Shown here: positions 14,321 through 20,929 of the stretch, one piece after another | Position numbering within the stretch: position 1 is the stretch's first letter | Layout: each line of letters begins with the position of its first letter | Origin: Firm-13 sp964617375 | GTDB taxonomy: Bacteria; Bacillota; Clostridia; Saccharofermentanales; Saccharofermentanaceae | NCBI GenBank assembly: GCA_964617375.1 | Contig: CAZTXQ010000051.1 | Coordinates: 1 to 20,929, forward strand | Direction: 5' to 3' | DNA: 20,929 nt | The notes under the pieces: model-generated | The model's database searches: none | What the model saw: only the letters and a program-made list of their open reading frames with translations | What the model was told of the DNA's origin: nothing | Made by a program: the position numbers and the translations under genes

Positions 14321-15601
14321 ATGAGTTCTTATCAGTTGGAAACCAAATGTGTTCAGTCCGGATATACGCCGAAAAACGGGGAGTCCCGTGTCATGCCGAT
14401 TGTGCAGAGCACGACCTTCAAGTATTCGTCGACCGAGCAGATGGGACGCCTTTTTGATCTGGAGGAATCCGGATATTTCTATACACGTCTTCAGAACCCC
14501 ACAAATGATAACGTCGCCGCGAAGATCTGCGACCTTGAGGGCGGTGTCGCCGCGATGCTGACATCTTCCGGTCAGGCCGCTTCCTTCTATTCCGTCTTCA
14601 ATATCTGCTCTACGGGTGACCACGTCGTATGCTCGTCCACCATATACGGCGGAACCTATAATCTGTTTGCGGTTACGCTGAAACGTCTCGGTATCGACTT
14701 TACCTTCGTTTCTCCGGACGCCGGCGAGGACAAATTGAACGCCGCATTCACTCCGGCTACCAAGGCCGTCTTCGGTGAGACGATTGCGAATCCCGCGATG
14801 ACCGTACTGGATATCGAGAAGTTCGCCAAGGCCGCCCATGCACACGGCGTACCGCTGATCGTCGACAATACGTTTGCCACACCGATCAATTGCCGGCCGA
14901 TCGAATGGGGCGCCGACATTGTCATTCACTCCACAACGAAATACATGGACGGTCACGCGACCAGCGTCGGCGGCTGCATCGTCGACAGCGGCAACTTTGA
15001 CTGGAACGCATATTCCGACAAATTCCCGGGTCTTACGACACCGGACGACTCCTACCACGGCGTAACCTACACCGAGCGATTCGGCAAGGCCGCCTATCTG
15101 GTTAAGGCGACCGTTCAGCTTCAGCGCGATCTGGGATCCGTACCGAGCCCGCAGAACTCCTTCTATCTGAATCTGGGCCTCGAGACACTGCATCTTCGCG
15201 TACAGCGACACTGCAGCAATGCCCAGACGGTTGCCGGGCACCTTCTCAATCATCCGAAAGTCGGCTGGGTACGTTACCCGGGACTCCCTTCGGATTCAGA
15301 GTATGAGCTGGCGCAGAAGTATCTGCCCAAGGGCTCCTGCGGCGTCATGTCGTTTGGCGTTAAGGGCGGAAGAGCAGCGGCCGTAACTTTCATGGACAGC
15401 CTGAAGATGGCCGCGATCGTGACACATGTCGCTGATATCAGAACCTGTGTTCTTCATCCGGCAAGCCATACGCACCGTCAGATGAGCGATGCCGAGCTTG
15501 CGAAGGCCGGCGTCAGCCCCGACTTGATCCGGTTATCTGTCGGCATCGAGAATGTCGAAGACATTATCGCGGATCTGGATCAGGCACTGGCGAACGTGTA
15601 A
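14321..15601 (+). CDS. metY: O-acetylhomoserine sulfhydrylase (PLP-dependent)
   Basis: A 426-residue enzyme of the Cys/Met metabolism PLP family. It would join O-acetylhomoserine with sulfide to form homocysteine in methionine synthesis, in the cytosol. The PLP lysine is Lys207 in HSTTKYMDGH. Other visible family marks are YTRLQNPT (54-61), the SSGQAA region (82-87) that holds the phosphate, VDNTFATP (181-188) and SVGIE near the end. The length fits the sulfhydrylase group better than cystathionine gamma-synthase (about 380), but related methionine gamma-lyase activity cannot be excluded. The ATG has a perfect AAGGAGG site 7 nt upstream. It is transcribed alone and meets the redox operon head-on at a shared terminator. 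Confidence 0.88.
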   Translation: MSSYQLETKCVQSGYTPKNGESRVMPIVQSTTFKYSSTEQMGRLFDLEESGYFYTRLQNPTNDNVAAKICDLEGGVAAMLTSSGQAASFYSVFNICSTGDHVVCSSTIYGGTYNLFAVTLKRLGIDFTFVSPDAGEDKLNAAFTPATKAVFGETIANPAMTVLDIEKFAKAAHAHGVPLIVDNTFATPINCRPIEWGADIVIHSTTKYMDGHATSVGGCIVDSGNFDWNAYSDKFPGLTTPDDSYHGVTYTERFGKAAYLVKATVQLQRDLGSVPSPQNSFYLNLGLETLHLRVQRHCSNAQTVAGHLLNHPKVGWVRYPGLPSDSEYELAQKYLPKGSCGVMSFGVKGGRAAAVTFMDSLKMAAIVTHVADIRTCVLHPASHTHRQMSDAELAKAGVSPDLIRLSVGIENVEDIIADLDQALANV

Positions 15602-15621
15602 GAGTATTTTTCGCGAAAAGC

Positions 15622-15658
15622 AAAGGGTTGGAGCAAATGAATGCTCCAACCCTTTTTT
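15622..15658. terminator. Bidirectional terminator between metY and trxA
   Basis: An 11-bp perfect stem, GGGTTGGAGCA with TGCTCCAACCC, a 6-nt loop, T6 on one side and AAA on the other. It ends metY strongly and could also end the minus-strand operon. Confidence 0.9.
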
Positions 15659-15713
15659 ATATCCGGATGACAATATATAAATCCGGATTATGCCCGAAAA
15701 GAAGATTCTATTC

Positions 15714-16040
15714 TTACGCTCCGAGCGCGGAATCGATCATTTTCTCGTAGACATTTTTGGGAGAGAGACCGACTTTCTTTTCCACCGCGACGCCGTCCTT
15801 GAAAAGGATGACGGTCGGAATGCTCATGACGCCGTATTTGGCGGCGATATTCTGCGCGGTATCGATGTTCAGCTTGCCCACCTGAATCTTGCCGGAATAG
15901 TCTTCGGCGATGGCGGCAATGGTCGGGGAGAGCATGCGGCACGGCTGGCACCAGTCCGCGTAGAAATCAACAAGTGTGATCCCCTTTTCGATGGCGGCTC
16001 CGAAGGTCTCGTCTGTCAGTACTTTTTCATTCTCGTTCAT
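15714..16040 (-). CDS. trxA: Thioredoxin
   Basis: A 108-residue single-domain thioredoxin of normal length, without a signal peptide, so cytosolic. The active site is WCQPCR with Cys31 and Cys34, and the cis-proline is Pro75 in SIPT. The usual bacterial motif is WCGPC; Gln in place of Gly should alter redox potential or partner choice. TAGGAGG lies 8 nt before the ATG. It is the last gene of the minus-strand operon, 65 nt after the persulfide reductase gene, and could supply electrons to CcdA or be reduced by a partner outside this window; no thioredoxin reductase is present here. Confidence 0.95.
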   Translation of the reverse strand: MNENEKVLTDETFGAAIEKGITLVDFYADWCQPCRMLSPTIAAIAEDYSGKIQVGKLNIDTAQNIAAKYGVMSIPTVILFKDGVAVEKKVGLSPKNVYEKMIDSALGA

Positions 16041-16105
16041 GTGTGTTTCCTCCTAAATATTTGGGTTTCGGATTGTAATAGATTCGTTTTCGAGCGGCTC
16101 CGGGC

Positions 16106-17791
16106 TTACTTCTCCATGCCGCACGCTGTACAGTCGCGGTATGTCTTCTCGCGGCCCTCGCGGTCCATTTCTCTGGCCTGATAATGCCGGTAACCGCCCG
16201 CCAGATTTCTTGCCTTGAAGCCGTGCCCGCGAAGGATCTGCTCCGACAGATAGCCGCGGAGGCCGATCTGGCAGGTGACGTAGATGTCCTTATCGGCCGG
16301 GAGCTCGGATAGCCGCTCGCGCAGACTGTCAAGCGGGATGTTGACGGCGCCTGGGATCGTTCCGCGCTCAAATTCCCCGACCGTACGGGTATCGAGAAGA
16401 TATGCGTTTTCGGGAAGCGAGGCAAGATCCTCGATGTAGAACGGGTCTGTCTTGCCGGTCAGGATATTCTCCGCGGCATAGGCGGCCATGTTCACGGGAT
16501 CCTTGGCGGACGAGAAGGGCGGCGCATAGGCGAGTTCGAGCTCTTCTAAGTCATAGACGGTCATGCCGCCGCGGATTGCCGTCGCGAGGACGTCAATTCT
16601 CTTGTCGACCATCTCGTAACCGGTGATCTGCGCACCGAGGATTTTACCGTCATCGGGCGCGAAAAGCATTTTGATGAACATCGATTTGCCGCCCGGATAG
16701 TAGCCGGCGTGCGAATTCGAGAAGGTTAGCGTCTTCTTGTATGGGATTCCGAGACGGTTTAGGGACTTCTCGGATTCACCCGTGACCGCGACCGCCATAT
16801 CGAAAATCTTCGCGATGGCCGTTCCCTGTGTGCCGTTGTACCGGCGCGGGATTCCCACGATCAGGTCCGCGACAAGGCGAGCCTGTTTGTTGGCGGGAGA
16901 CGCGAGCGGGATGACCGCACTCTCGCGGCCTGTGAAGGTCAGGACGCCGATTGCGTCGCCGACGGCATAGACGTCGGGGCCGCTTGTCTCGAAACGATCG
17001 TTCACGAGAATCTGTCCGCGCGGTCCGAGTGCGATTCCCGAGTCTCTAAGGAACGCGGTTTCCGGAACGACGCCGATGCTCAGGATAACAAGGTCGGCGT
17101 CGACTCTTGTACCGGATGCCAGCTCAACATATTTGTCGGCGATTTCTTTGGCGGTCTCATTGACATAGAGGAGAACGCCTTTCGAACGCACATGGTTGTG
17201 AAGGTCATAACTCATGTCGGAGTCGATCGCGCCGATCAGATGATCCGTTGCTTCAATGATCGAGACCTTAAGTCCTCTTGCATGAAGATTCTCGGCCATT
17301 TCGACGCCGATGAAACCTCCGCCGATAATCGCGGCGGTCAGCGGTTTGCGATCCGCGATGAAGTCATATATTGCCATCGTATCGGGAATCGTTCTTAAGG
17401 TAAATACATGCGGCTTGTCGGTGCCGGGGAACTTCGGACGGATCGGCGATGCGCCGGGGGACAAGACAAGCTTGTCATAGCTCTCCGTATAGGTTTCACC
17501 CGTCTCGCCGTTTCGAATGACGATACTTTTACGTTCTGTGTCGACAGAGAGGACTTCGCTTTTGACTCTGACGTCCACGTTGAATCTTTTCGCGAATCCT
17601 TCCTTGCTCTGGACAACGAGATCCCTCTTGTCTTTGATGACTTCACCGATATAGTAAGGAAGTCCGCAGTTTGCATAGGAAATGAAGGGGCCCTTTTCGA
17701 GCATGATAATCTCGGCATGCTCATCGTTGCGTCTCAGACGGGCTGCCGTACCGGCACCTCCCGCCACACCTCCGACCAGAATAACTTTCAT
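16106..17791 (-). CDS. CoA-disulfide/persulfide reductase with C-terminal rhodanese domain
   Basis: A 561-residue FAD enzyme. The N-terminal FAD site is VGGVAGGAG (6-14), and the single redox cysteine is Cys42 in SYANCGLPYYIG, the mark of the CoA-disulfide reductase/NADH oxidase/Npsr group. The NAD(P)H site is GGGFIGVE (157-164), the second FAD contact YAVGDA (275-280) and the dimer domain about 325-435. Residues about 450-540 form a rhodanese domain with active Cys507 in TCQIGLRG. Known relatives (CoADR-RHD, Npsr) reduce CoA disulfide, CoA persulfide or polysulfide. The tail adds a further CTAC pair (Cys554, Cys557) at the very end. AAGGAGA precedes the ATG. It lies 24 nt after ccdA in the same operon. 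Confidence 0.92.
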   Translation of the reverse strand: MKVILVGGVAGGAGTAARLRRNDEHAEIIMLEKGPFISYANCGLPYYIGEVIKDKRDLVVQSKEGFAKRFNVDVRVKSEVLSVDTERKSIVIRNGETGETYTESYDKLVLSPGASPIRPKFPGTDKPHVFTLRTIPDTMAIYDFIADRKPLTAAIIGGGFIGVEMAENLHARGLKVSIIEATDHLIGAIDSDMSYDLHNHVRSKGVLLYVNETAKEIADKYVELASGTRVDADLVILSIGVVPETAFLRDSGIALGPRGQILVNDRFETSGPDVYAVGDAIGVLTFTGRESAVIPLASPANKQARLVADLIVGIPRRYNGTQGTAIAKIFDMAVAVTGESEKSLNRLGIPYKKTLTFSNSHAGYYPGGKSMFIKMLFAPDDGKILGAQITGYEMVDKRIDVLATAIRGGMTVYDLEELELAYAPPFSSAKDPVNMAAYAAENILTGKTDPFYIEDLASLPENAYLLDTRTVGEFERGTIPGAVNIPLDSLRERLSELPADKDIYVTCQIGLRGYLSEQILRGHGFKARNLAGGYRHYQAREMDREGREKTYRDCTACGMEK

Positions 17792-17815
17792 AGAATTGAT
17801 CTCCTTTCCATCGAA

Positions 17816-18565
17816 TCAAAAAGTGAATATGCGTGCGTAATAACCGAACCATCCTAGAAGCATCAGTAGACCCATCGCTACAAGCAAGAGACCGCTTACG
17901 ATCTTAACCGCCTTCATATGCCGCTTGAACCATGCGAAAACGCCGGTCAGTTCACGGAAGAGAAGGCTGGTAAGGACGAAAGGAATGGTAAGTCCGAGCG
18001 AGAATACCAGAAGCAGCAGTGTTCCCTGAAGAAGCGTTTCGGCCTGGCTGGAGAGAAGAAGCGCCGATCCGAGGAAAGGACCCAGGCAAGGCGACCATCC
18101 AAGACTGATTGCGATTCCCAGGAGAAAGGCGGATATCTTGCCGCCCAGCCGCTCGGGGAAGGGAAGACGGCGTTCGCCGTTCAGAAACGGTATCCGGATA
18201 AGCCCGGTCATATGTATGCCAAGAAGGATGATAATGACGCCGGAGATTCTTTCCAGGAGATCCCGGTGTCCCTGCAGGAGCTGACCGAGTGCGGTTGATG
18301 TCGCGCCCAGAATGACAAATACAAGAGTAAATCCGAGCGAAAAGAAAAGTGTGTTGACAATCGGTGCCTTGTCGCGCTTCGTCTTTGGGGCAACGGGGGC
18401 CTGGTTGATTCCGTCCGATTGAGGCGCGGCTGCATCTTCTTTTGTTGTATCCGGACCTTTGCCCGAAAGATACAGGAGGTAGACAGGCAGCATCGGGAGG
18501 ATGCATGGCGATACGAATGCCAGCAGACCTTCGAGAAATACCAGAAAGAAAGCGGTTATATTCAT
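17816..18565 (-). CDS. ccdA: CcdA-type membrane thiol-electron carrier
   Basis: A 249-residue membrane protein of the CcdA/DsbD-transmembrane family, which moves electrons from cytosolic thioredoxin to outward-facing thioredoxin-like proteins. About six helices are visible. The two redox cysteines are Cys21 (FVSPCILPMLP) and Cys160 (GWSPCLGPFLG), each at the expected place in a Pro-rich helix. Between helices 1 and 2 there is a hydrophilic insert of about 35 residues (36-68) rich in Ala, Pro and Lys, longer than in compact CcdA proteins. The ATG overlaps the tlpA stop (ATGA), which indicates translational coupling. It sits between a TlpA-type protein and the persulfide reductase. Confidence 0.92.
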   Translation of the reverse strand: MNITAFFLVFLEGLLAFVSPCILPMLPVYLLYLSGKGPDTTKEDAAAPQSDGINQAPVAPKTKRDKAPIVNTLFFSLGFTLVFVILGATSTALGQLLQGHRDLLERISGVIIILLGIHMTGLIRIPFLNGERRLPFPERLGGKISAFLLGIAISLGWSPCLGPFLGSALLLSSQAETLLQGTLLLLVFSLGLTIPFVLTSLLFRELTGVFAWFKRHMKAVKIVSGLLLVAMGLLMLLGWFGYYARIFTF

Positions 18566-19257
18566 TCCCTTGCCTCTTCCACGGCTGCCTTCAGCGTTTC
18601 GAGATTCGTAGATCCTTCAATTACCTCTATTATAATGCCATCCTTGTCAAGAATATAGGTTTCCGGTATGTAGTAGGCTTCATAGAGAGACGACACATTC
18701 CCGTCGTCAAAGACCAGGGGAAAAGTGAAGTTGTTCGCCGTTACGTATCCGTGCGCCGTATCCTTCGTCTCATACACGCCGTCGGTCATATTGATGGATA
18801 GTATGACGACGTCTGCATCCGATCCGGCTGCCGTTATTCCATCCTGAATGGTCTGAAAATAGGGCATCTCATCTCTGCAGGGTCTGCACCAGGAAGCCCA
18901 GAAATTGATGAGTACGATTTTGCCGCGATAATCCGAGAGGGTTACCTCTTCGCCCTCATAACTCTTAAGAGTGAAGTCGTACGCGAGATCGCCAATGTTG
19001 ACTCCTTCTGCCGGAGCGGTTGAAGAGGTTGCAGAAGTATTCCCGGAATCTGTCGTCGAGGCGGATGAGGACGAAGCGTCTGACGTTTCAGCTACGGCGG
19101 TTATGCCGATTGTGGTGGAGGTGATATCGGAAGCATCGGTACCGGTCAGTACAGTGTCGTTCTTCATATTCTCCGACAGCGCGCTGTATAGAAGGCCTCC
19201 TCCGATGAAAAGAACGAGGGCCACAGCCAGAATGATGATTAACTTCTTGTACTTCAT
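18562..19257 (-). CDS. TlpA/ResA-like membrane-anchored thioredoxin
   Basis: A 231-residue extracytoplasmic thioredoxin-fold protein. One N-terminal membrane helix (about 6-26) is not followed by a lipobox. A Ser/Thr/Ala-rich low-complexity linker spans about 35-84, and the TlpA/AhpC-type domain about 86-231, with active site WCRPC (Cys124, Cys127) and cis-Pro198 in YIPET. Such proteins reduce disulfides outside the membrane using electrons from CcdA, whose gene overlaps this one by 4 nt. GGAGG lies 8 nt before the ATG. It is the first gene of the operon, behind a consensus promoter. It could act in cytochrome maturation, but no such genes are near. Confidence 0.92.
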   Translation of the reverse strand: MKYKKLIIILAVALVLFIGGGLLYSALSENMKNDTVLTGTDASDITSTTIGITAVAETSDASSSSASTTDSGNTSATSSTAPAEGVNIGDLAYDFTLKSYEGEEVTLSDYRGKIVLINFWASWCRPCRDEMPYFQTIQDGITAAGSDADVVILSINMTDGVYETKDTAHGYVTANNFTFPLVFDDGNVSSLYEAYYIPETYILDKDGIIIEVIEGSTNLETLKAAVEEARE

Positions 19258-19318
19258 AATTATTTCCTCCGTATCCGATTGAAAACCGGTTAGTATAGTG
19301 TTAACATATCTATATATC

Positions 19319-19392
19319 TTGATATCATGCTATTTAGATCTCTTGATCAGGAACCCTTAAAATTATTATATCATGATATTTGAATGTGTCAA
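19319..19392. promoter_or_regulatory. Promoter of the redox operon with palindromic operator
   Basis: On the minus strand, TTGACA (19392-19387) and TATAAT (19370-19365) are separated by 16 nt and drive the tlpA operon. The perfect palindrome ATATCATGATAT (19368-19379) covers the spacer and part of the -10 box. A second dyad, TGATATCA (19320-19327), and TGATCA (19344-19349) lie in the leader, giving a repeated ATATCATG-like word. A weak plus-strand promoter for the regulator gene may be TTGATC (19343) with TATATC (19367). A repressor here would block RNA polymerase; the divergent ArsR-type protein is the obvious candidate. Confidence 0.7.
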
Positions 19393-19471
19393 TGCAAACC
19401 GGTATCCGGAGGCAGGCACACAGTGCTTTTCAAGAACTCGAAAACGCAAACGCTCAGACAAGGAGAACCAT

Positions 19472-19750
19472 ATGAACCATGACGAATTGAACAGACGTGC
19501 CGAAGTCCTCAAAGTACTGTCGCATCCTCAGCGCTTATGTATTCTGCGCGGCATCAACATGTACCACTGCAATGTCGGAAAGATTCAGGAGACGTTGGGT
19601 CTCACCCAAAGCGGTCTGTCGCAGCACATCTCGAAGCTGAAGGCCGCCGGCATCATCAAAGGCGAGAGAAACGGCAAGGAAATCTGCTACCGCGTAGTCG
19701 ATGAGACGGCGCTTCGCATCGTCGACATGATGTTCGAAGGAATCGAATAA
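19472..19750 (+). CDS. ArsR-family repressor with candidate thiol switch
   Basis: A 92-residue winged helix-turn-helix protein of the ArsR/SmtB family. The recognition helix region is TQSGLSQHISKLKAAGIIKGER (about 45-66) and the wing GERNGKEICYRV. It has Cys23 (HPQRLCIL), Cys33 (MYHCNVG) and Cys72. The usual ArsR metal motif CVC is absent. Cys23 and Cys33 lie close to each other, a pattern I recall in related Clostridial proteins, and could form a disulfide or polysulfide bridge (inference). The frame is open from 19373, but the ATG at 19472 has AAGGAG 7 nt upstream. It is divergent from the thiol redox operon, which it probably controls. Confidence 0.88.
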   Translation: MNHDELNRRAEVLKVLSHPQRLCILRGINMYHCNVGKIQETLGLTQSGLSQHISKLKAAGIIKGERNGKEICYRVVDETALRIVDMMFEGIE

Positions 19751-19789
19751 ATAATTTTCGTAAGTTATGCTTATATGCGAAAACAAGAG

Positions 19790-19818
19790 TTGTAAGTAGT
19801 ATTGCAGTGTGCTAAATT
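19790..19818 (+). promoter_or_regulatory. Weak candidate promoter for the lipoprotein gene
   Basis: TTGTAA (19790-19795) and TAAATT (19813-19818) with 17 nt between; both boxes match only 4 of 6. If used, the hairpin at 19849 would lie in the leader. Confidence 0.25.
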
Positions 19819-19848
19819 TAACCTAGCAAAATAAGACATAAAGTTGAC

Positions 19849-19883
19849 AGGAGTATTCAACAATCGGTGAATACTCCTTTTTA
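19849..19883 (+). terminator. Terminator after ArsR gene (or leader attenuator)
   Basis: A perfect 11-bp stem, AGGAGTATTCA with TGAATACTCCT, an 8-nt loop and a T-rich tail. It is about 100 nt past the regulator stop and 42 nt before the lipoprotein start, so it either ends arsR or attenuates the next gene. Confidence 0.8.
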
Positions 19884-19924
19884 TTGATTCGCTTAACGCA
19901 CCCGTGCGAAGAAGGAGGGAATGA

Positions 19925-20815
19925 ATGAAGAAGAAGGTCCTATGTAGAACCGTACTCATGATCGCACTAAGCGCGAGCTTGATGCTCACCGGTTGCGAGA
20001 GGTATCGTGCGGCTTCTCCCGAGACGACCGTTCCCGAAACGGCGGTGGAGACGACAGCGGTGACGGAGATCACGGCCACGCCGACGGCGGTACCGACGGT
20101 TACACCGACACCTGTTGTATTAACCGCAAATGCGAACGGAATCAATCCGATCGATACATCGGTCCGGACAGATTTTGCACCGACGCTCTACACCGTAACC
20201 GGTCAGACGGCGACGGGGAAGACGGCTGTGTGGAAGGACGTATACCGCGAGACCGCATCCCGGTACCTGATCGCAGGCGATATCGTTACGGTGGTTGCCA
20301 TTGTCGGAAACGAGTCCCGCCCGTATGCGCTCCTGGACACAGGTGAGTACGTCTTGCTTGCGAGCCTCGAAGCGGTACCGGTTGCGACAGCGACACCAAC
20401 CGCCACACCGAAGCCGACCAAAGCTCCGACAAAGACTCCGACCGCAACGACCGCGGCTCCGGCTGGGACCACGGCACCAACATCGACGGAACCGCCGGCT
20501 CCCCCGCCGGTTACGTCGCCTTCGTACTACCCGAACGCGGAGAATATAAGGAACCTGATTGTCGGATCGCTTCAGGCGCAGGGGAGATGGTTTCCGGATG
20601 CAGTGTCTACTGGCGGTGGATCTGCAAACGTACCGGTCGATTATTTTCTGGATGATCAGGAATTTGCGAATTATTACCTTGGAAAATTCAAACCTGAATA
20701 CAACAACGCTGGTGTATCCATTAGCGTCACGATTGTTAAGGCACCAAATGAATGGAGCACCAACTGCGACTATGTGCTGTTTTCAAGTACTGACTGTCCG
20801 ATGCCGGCAGCCTGA
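19925..20815 (+). CDS. Putative lipoprotein with Thr/Pro-rich linkers
   Basis: A 296-residue surface protein. The signal ends in a lipobox, LMLTGC, so Cys24 should be lipid-modified and the protein anchored to the outer face of the membrane. Then come a Thr/Pro/Val/Glu-rich linker (about 30-66), a compact beta-rich domain (about 85-150) that could be SH3-like, a second Thr/Ala/Pro linker (about 153-200), and a C-terminal domain (about 201-296) that I do not recognise, with two Cys near its end. AGGAGGG lies 5 nt before the ATG at 19925; the out-of-frame ATG at 19921 stays open only briefly. It is unrelated in kind to the redox genes and closed by its own terminator. No function can be assigned. 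Confidence 0.8.
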   Translation: MKKKVLCRTVLMIALSASLMLTGCERYRAASPETTVPETAVETTAVTEITATPTAVPTVTPTPVVLTANANGINPIDTSVRTDFAPTLYTVTGQTATGKTAVWKDVYRETASRYLIAGDIVTVVAIVGNESRPYALLDTGEYVLLASLEAVPVATATPTATPKPTKAPTKTPTATTAAPAGTTAPTSTEPPAPPPVTSPSYYPNAENIRNLIVGSLQAQGRWFPDAVSTGGGSANVPVDYFLDDQEFANYYLGKFKPEYNNAGVSISVTIVKAPNEWSTNCDYVLFSSTDCPMPAA

Positions 20816-20841
20816 TGAATTAATTACATAGCATTAATCCG

Positions 20842-20873
20842 AAAGCGGATTCCCTTACCGGGTCCGCTTTTTT
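20842..20873 (+). terminator. Intrinsic terminator after the lipoprotein gene
   Basis: AAAGCGGA pairs with TCCGCTTT, and inside it CCC pairs with GGG around TTACC, followed by a run of T. This hairpin is also the apparent landing site of the intron that begins 7 nt past its stem. Confidence 0.88.
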
Positions 20874-20877
20874 GTTG

Positions 20878-20929
20878 GTGCGCCACGCATGGCGATTAAC
20901 TTGACGGTGAAAGTCCGTTATGGGGGTAT
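20878..20929 (+). mobile_element. 5' end of a group II intron (IIC-like), cut by window end
   Basis: The sequence starts with GTGCGCCACGCATGGCG and continues with CTTGACGGTGAAAGTCCG, where GACGG and CCGTT flank GTGAAAGT. GTGYG at the 5' splice site and GGTGAAAGTCC in domain I are marks of bacterial group II introns. The layout recalls the Oceanobacillus iheyensis group IIC intron, which begins GUGUGCCCGGCAUGGG. Class IIC introns are known to insert just after terminator hairpins, as here. Only 52 nt are visible, so the reverse transcriptase gene and the rest of the ribozyme lie outside the window. Confidence 0.75.

Noticed and set aside
14120..15253. Long minus-strand open frame (377 codons) opposite metY
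   Set aside because: Antisense to a clear PLP enzyme, no ribosome site, no recognisable domain; codon bias of metY keeps the opposite frame open.
19844..19872. TTGACA at 19844 as promoter of the lipoprotein gene
   Set aside because: No -10 box at the right distance; the motif runs into the terminator stem.

Overview
The window looks like chromosomal DNA of a Gram-positive anaerobe of the Clostridia, most like Lachnospiraceae. I judge this from the roughly 50% GC base use, strong AGGAGG ribosome sites, a secreted subtilase with Clostridial hydrophobic W (ChW) repeats, many short U-tailed terminators, and the family makeup. This is a reading by eye; no database search was run.

Layout. (1) 78-1250: purM (purine synthesis), ending in a strong terminator. 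(2) 1527-6078: a divergent module of a TetR-type regulator (minus strand) facing an MMPL/RND-type membrane exporter and a secreted heptad-repeat (xxxLxxG) protein. A short intergenic region carries back-to-back promoters around a near-perfect palindrome. (3) 6146-6364: a tRNA-Lys(CUU) gene with a consensus promoter and its own terminator, followed by an AT-rich orphan gene on the minus strand (6410-7054). (4) 7282-9579: a secreted S8 serine protease with six ChW repeats, arranged as a duplicated block of three. (5) 9754-12594: an apparent operon of a 47-residue lysine-rich protein, a MYG1-family hydrolase and an ABC-F ATPase of Uup type. (6) 12595-13183: a gene-free gap with inverted repeats. 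(7) 13184-15601: an aldo/keto reductase and metY (O-acetylhomoserine sulfhydrylase), each with its own terminator. (8) 15714-19257, minus strand: a four-gene thiol/sulfur redox operon, tlpA-like, ccdA, CoA-disulfide/persulfide reductase with a rhodanese domain, and trxA. It is divergent from a small ArsR-family regulator (19472-19750) that has two closely spaced cysteines. The operon promoter has consensus boxes with a 12-bp palindrome lying across its -10 box and spacer. (9) 19925-20815: a lipoprotein with Thr/Pro-rich linkers. The window ends in what looks like the first 52 nt of a group IIC intron, inserted just past that gene's terminator hairpin.

How the genes may work together. The clearest system is region 8. 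A cytoplasmic thioredoxin, a membrane electron carrier (CcdA) and an outward-facing TlpA-type thioredoxin form a reducing relay. The operon adds an NAD(P)H-dependent disulfide/persulfide reductase fused to a sulfurtransferase, under a probable thiol-sensing repressor. The sulfide-fixing metY gene ends head-on against this operon and shares a two-way terminator with it. A role in sulfide or persulfide balance and extracytoplasmic disulfide reduction is inferred from family knowledge. No CRISPR array, rRNA gene or complete insertion sequence was seen.
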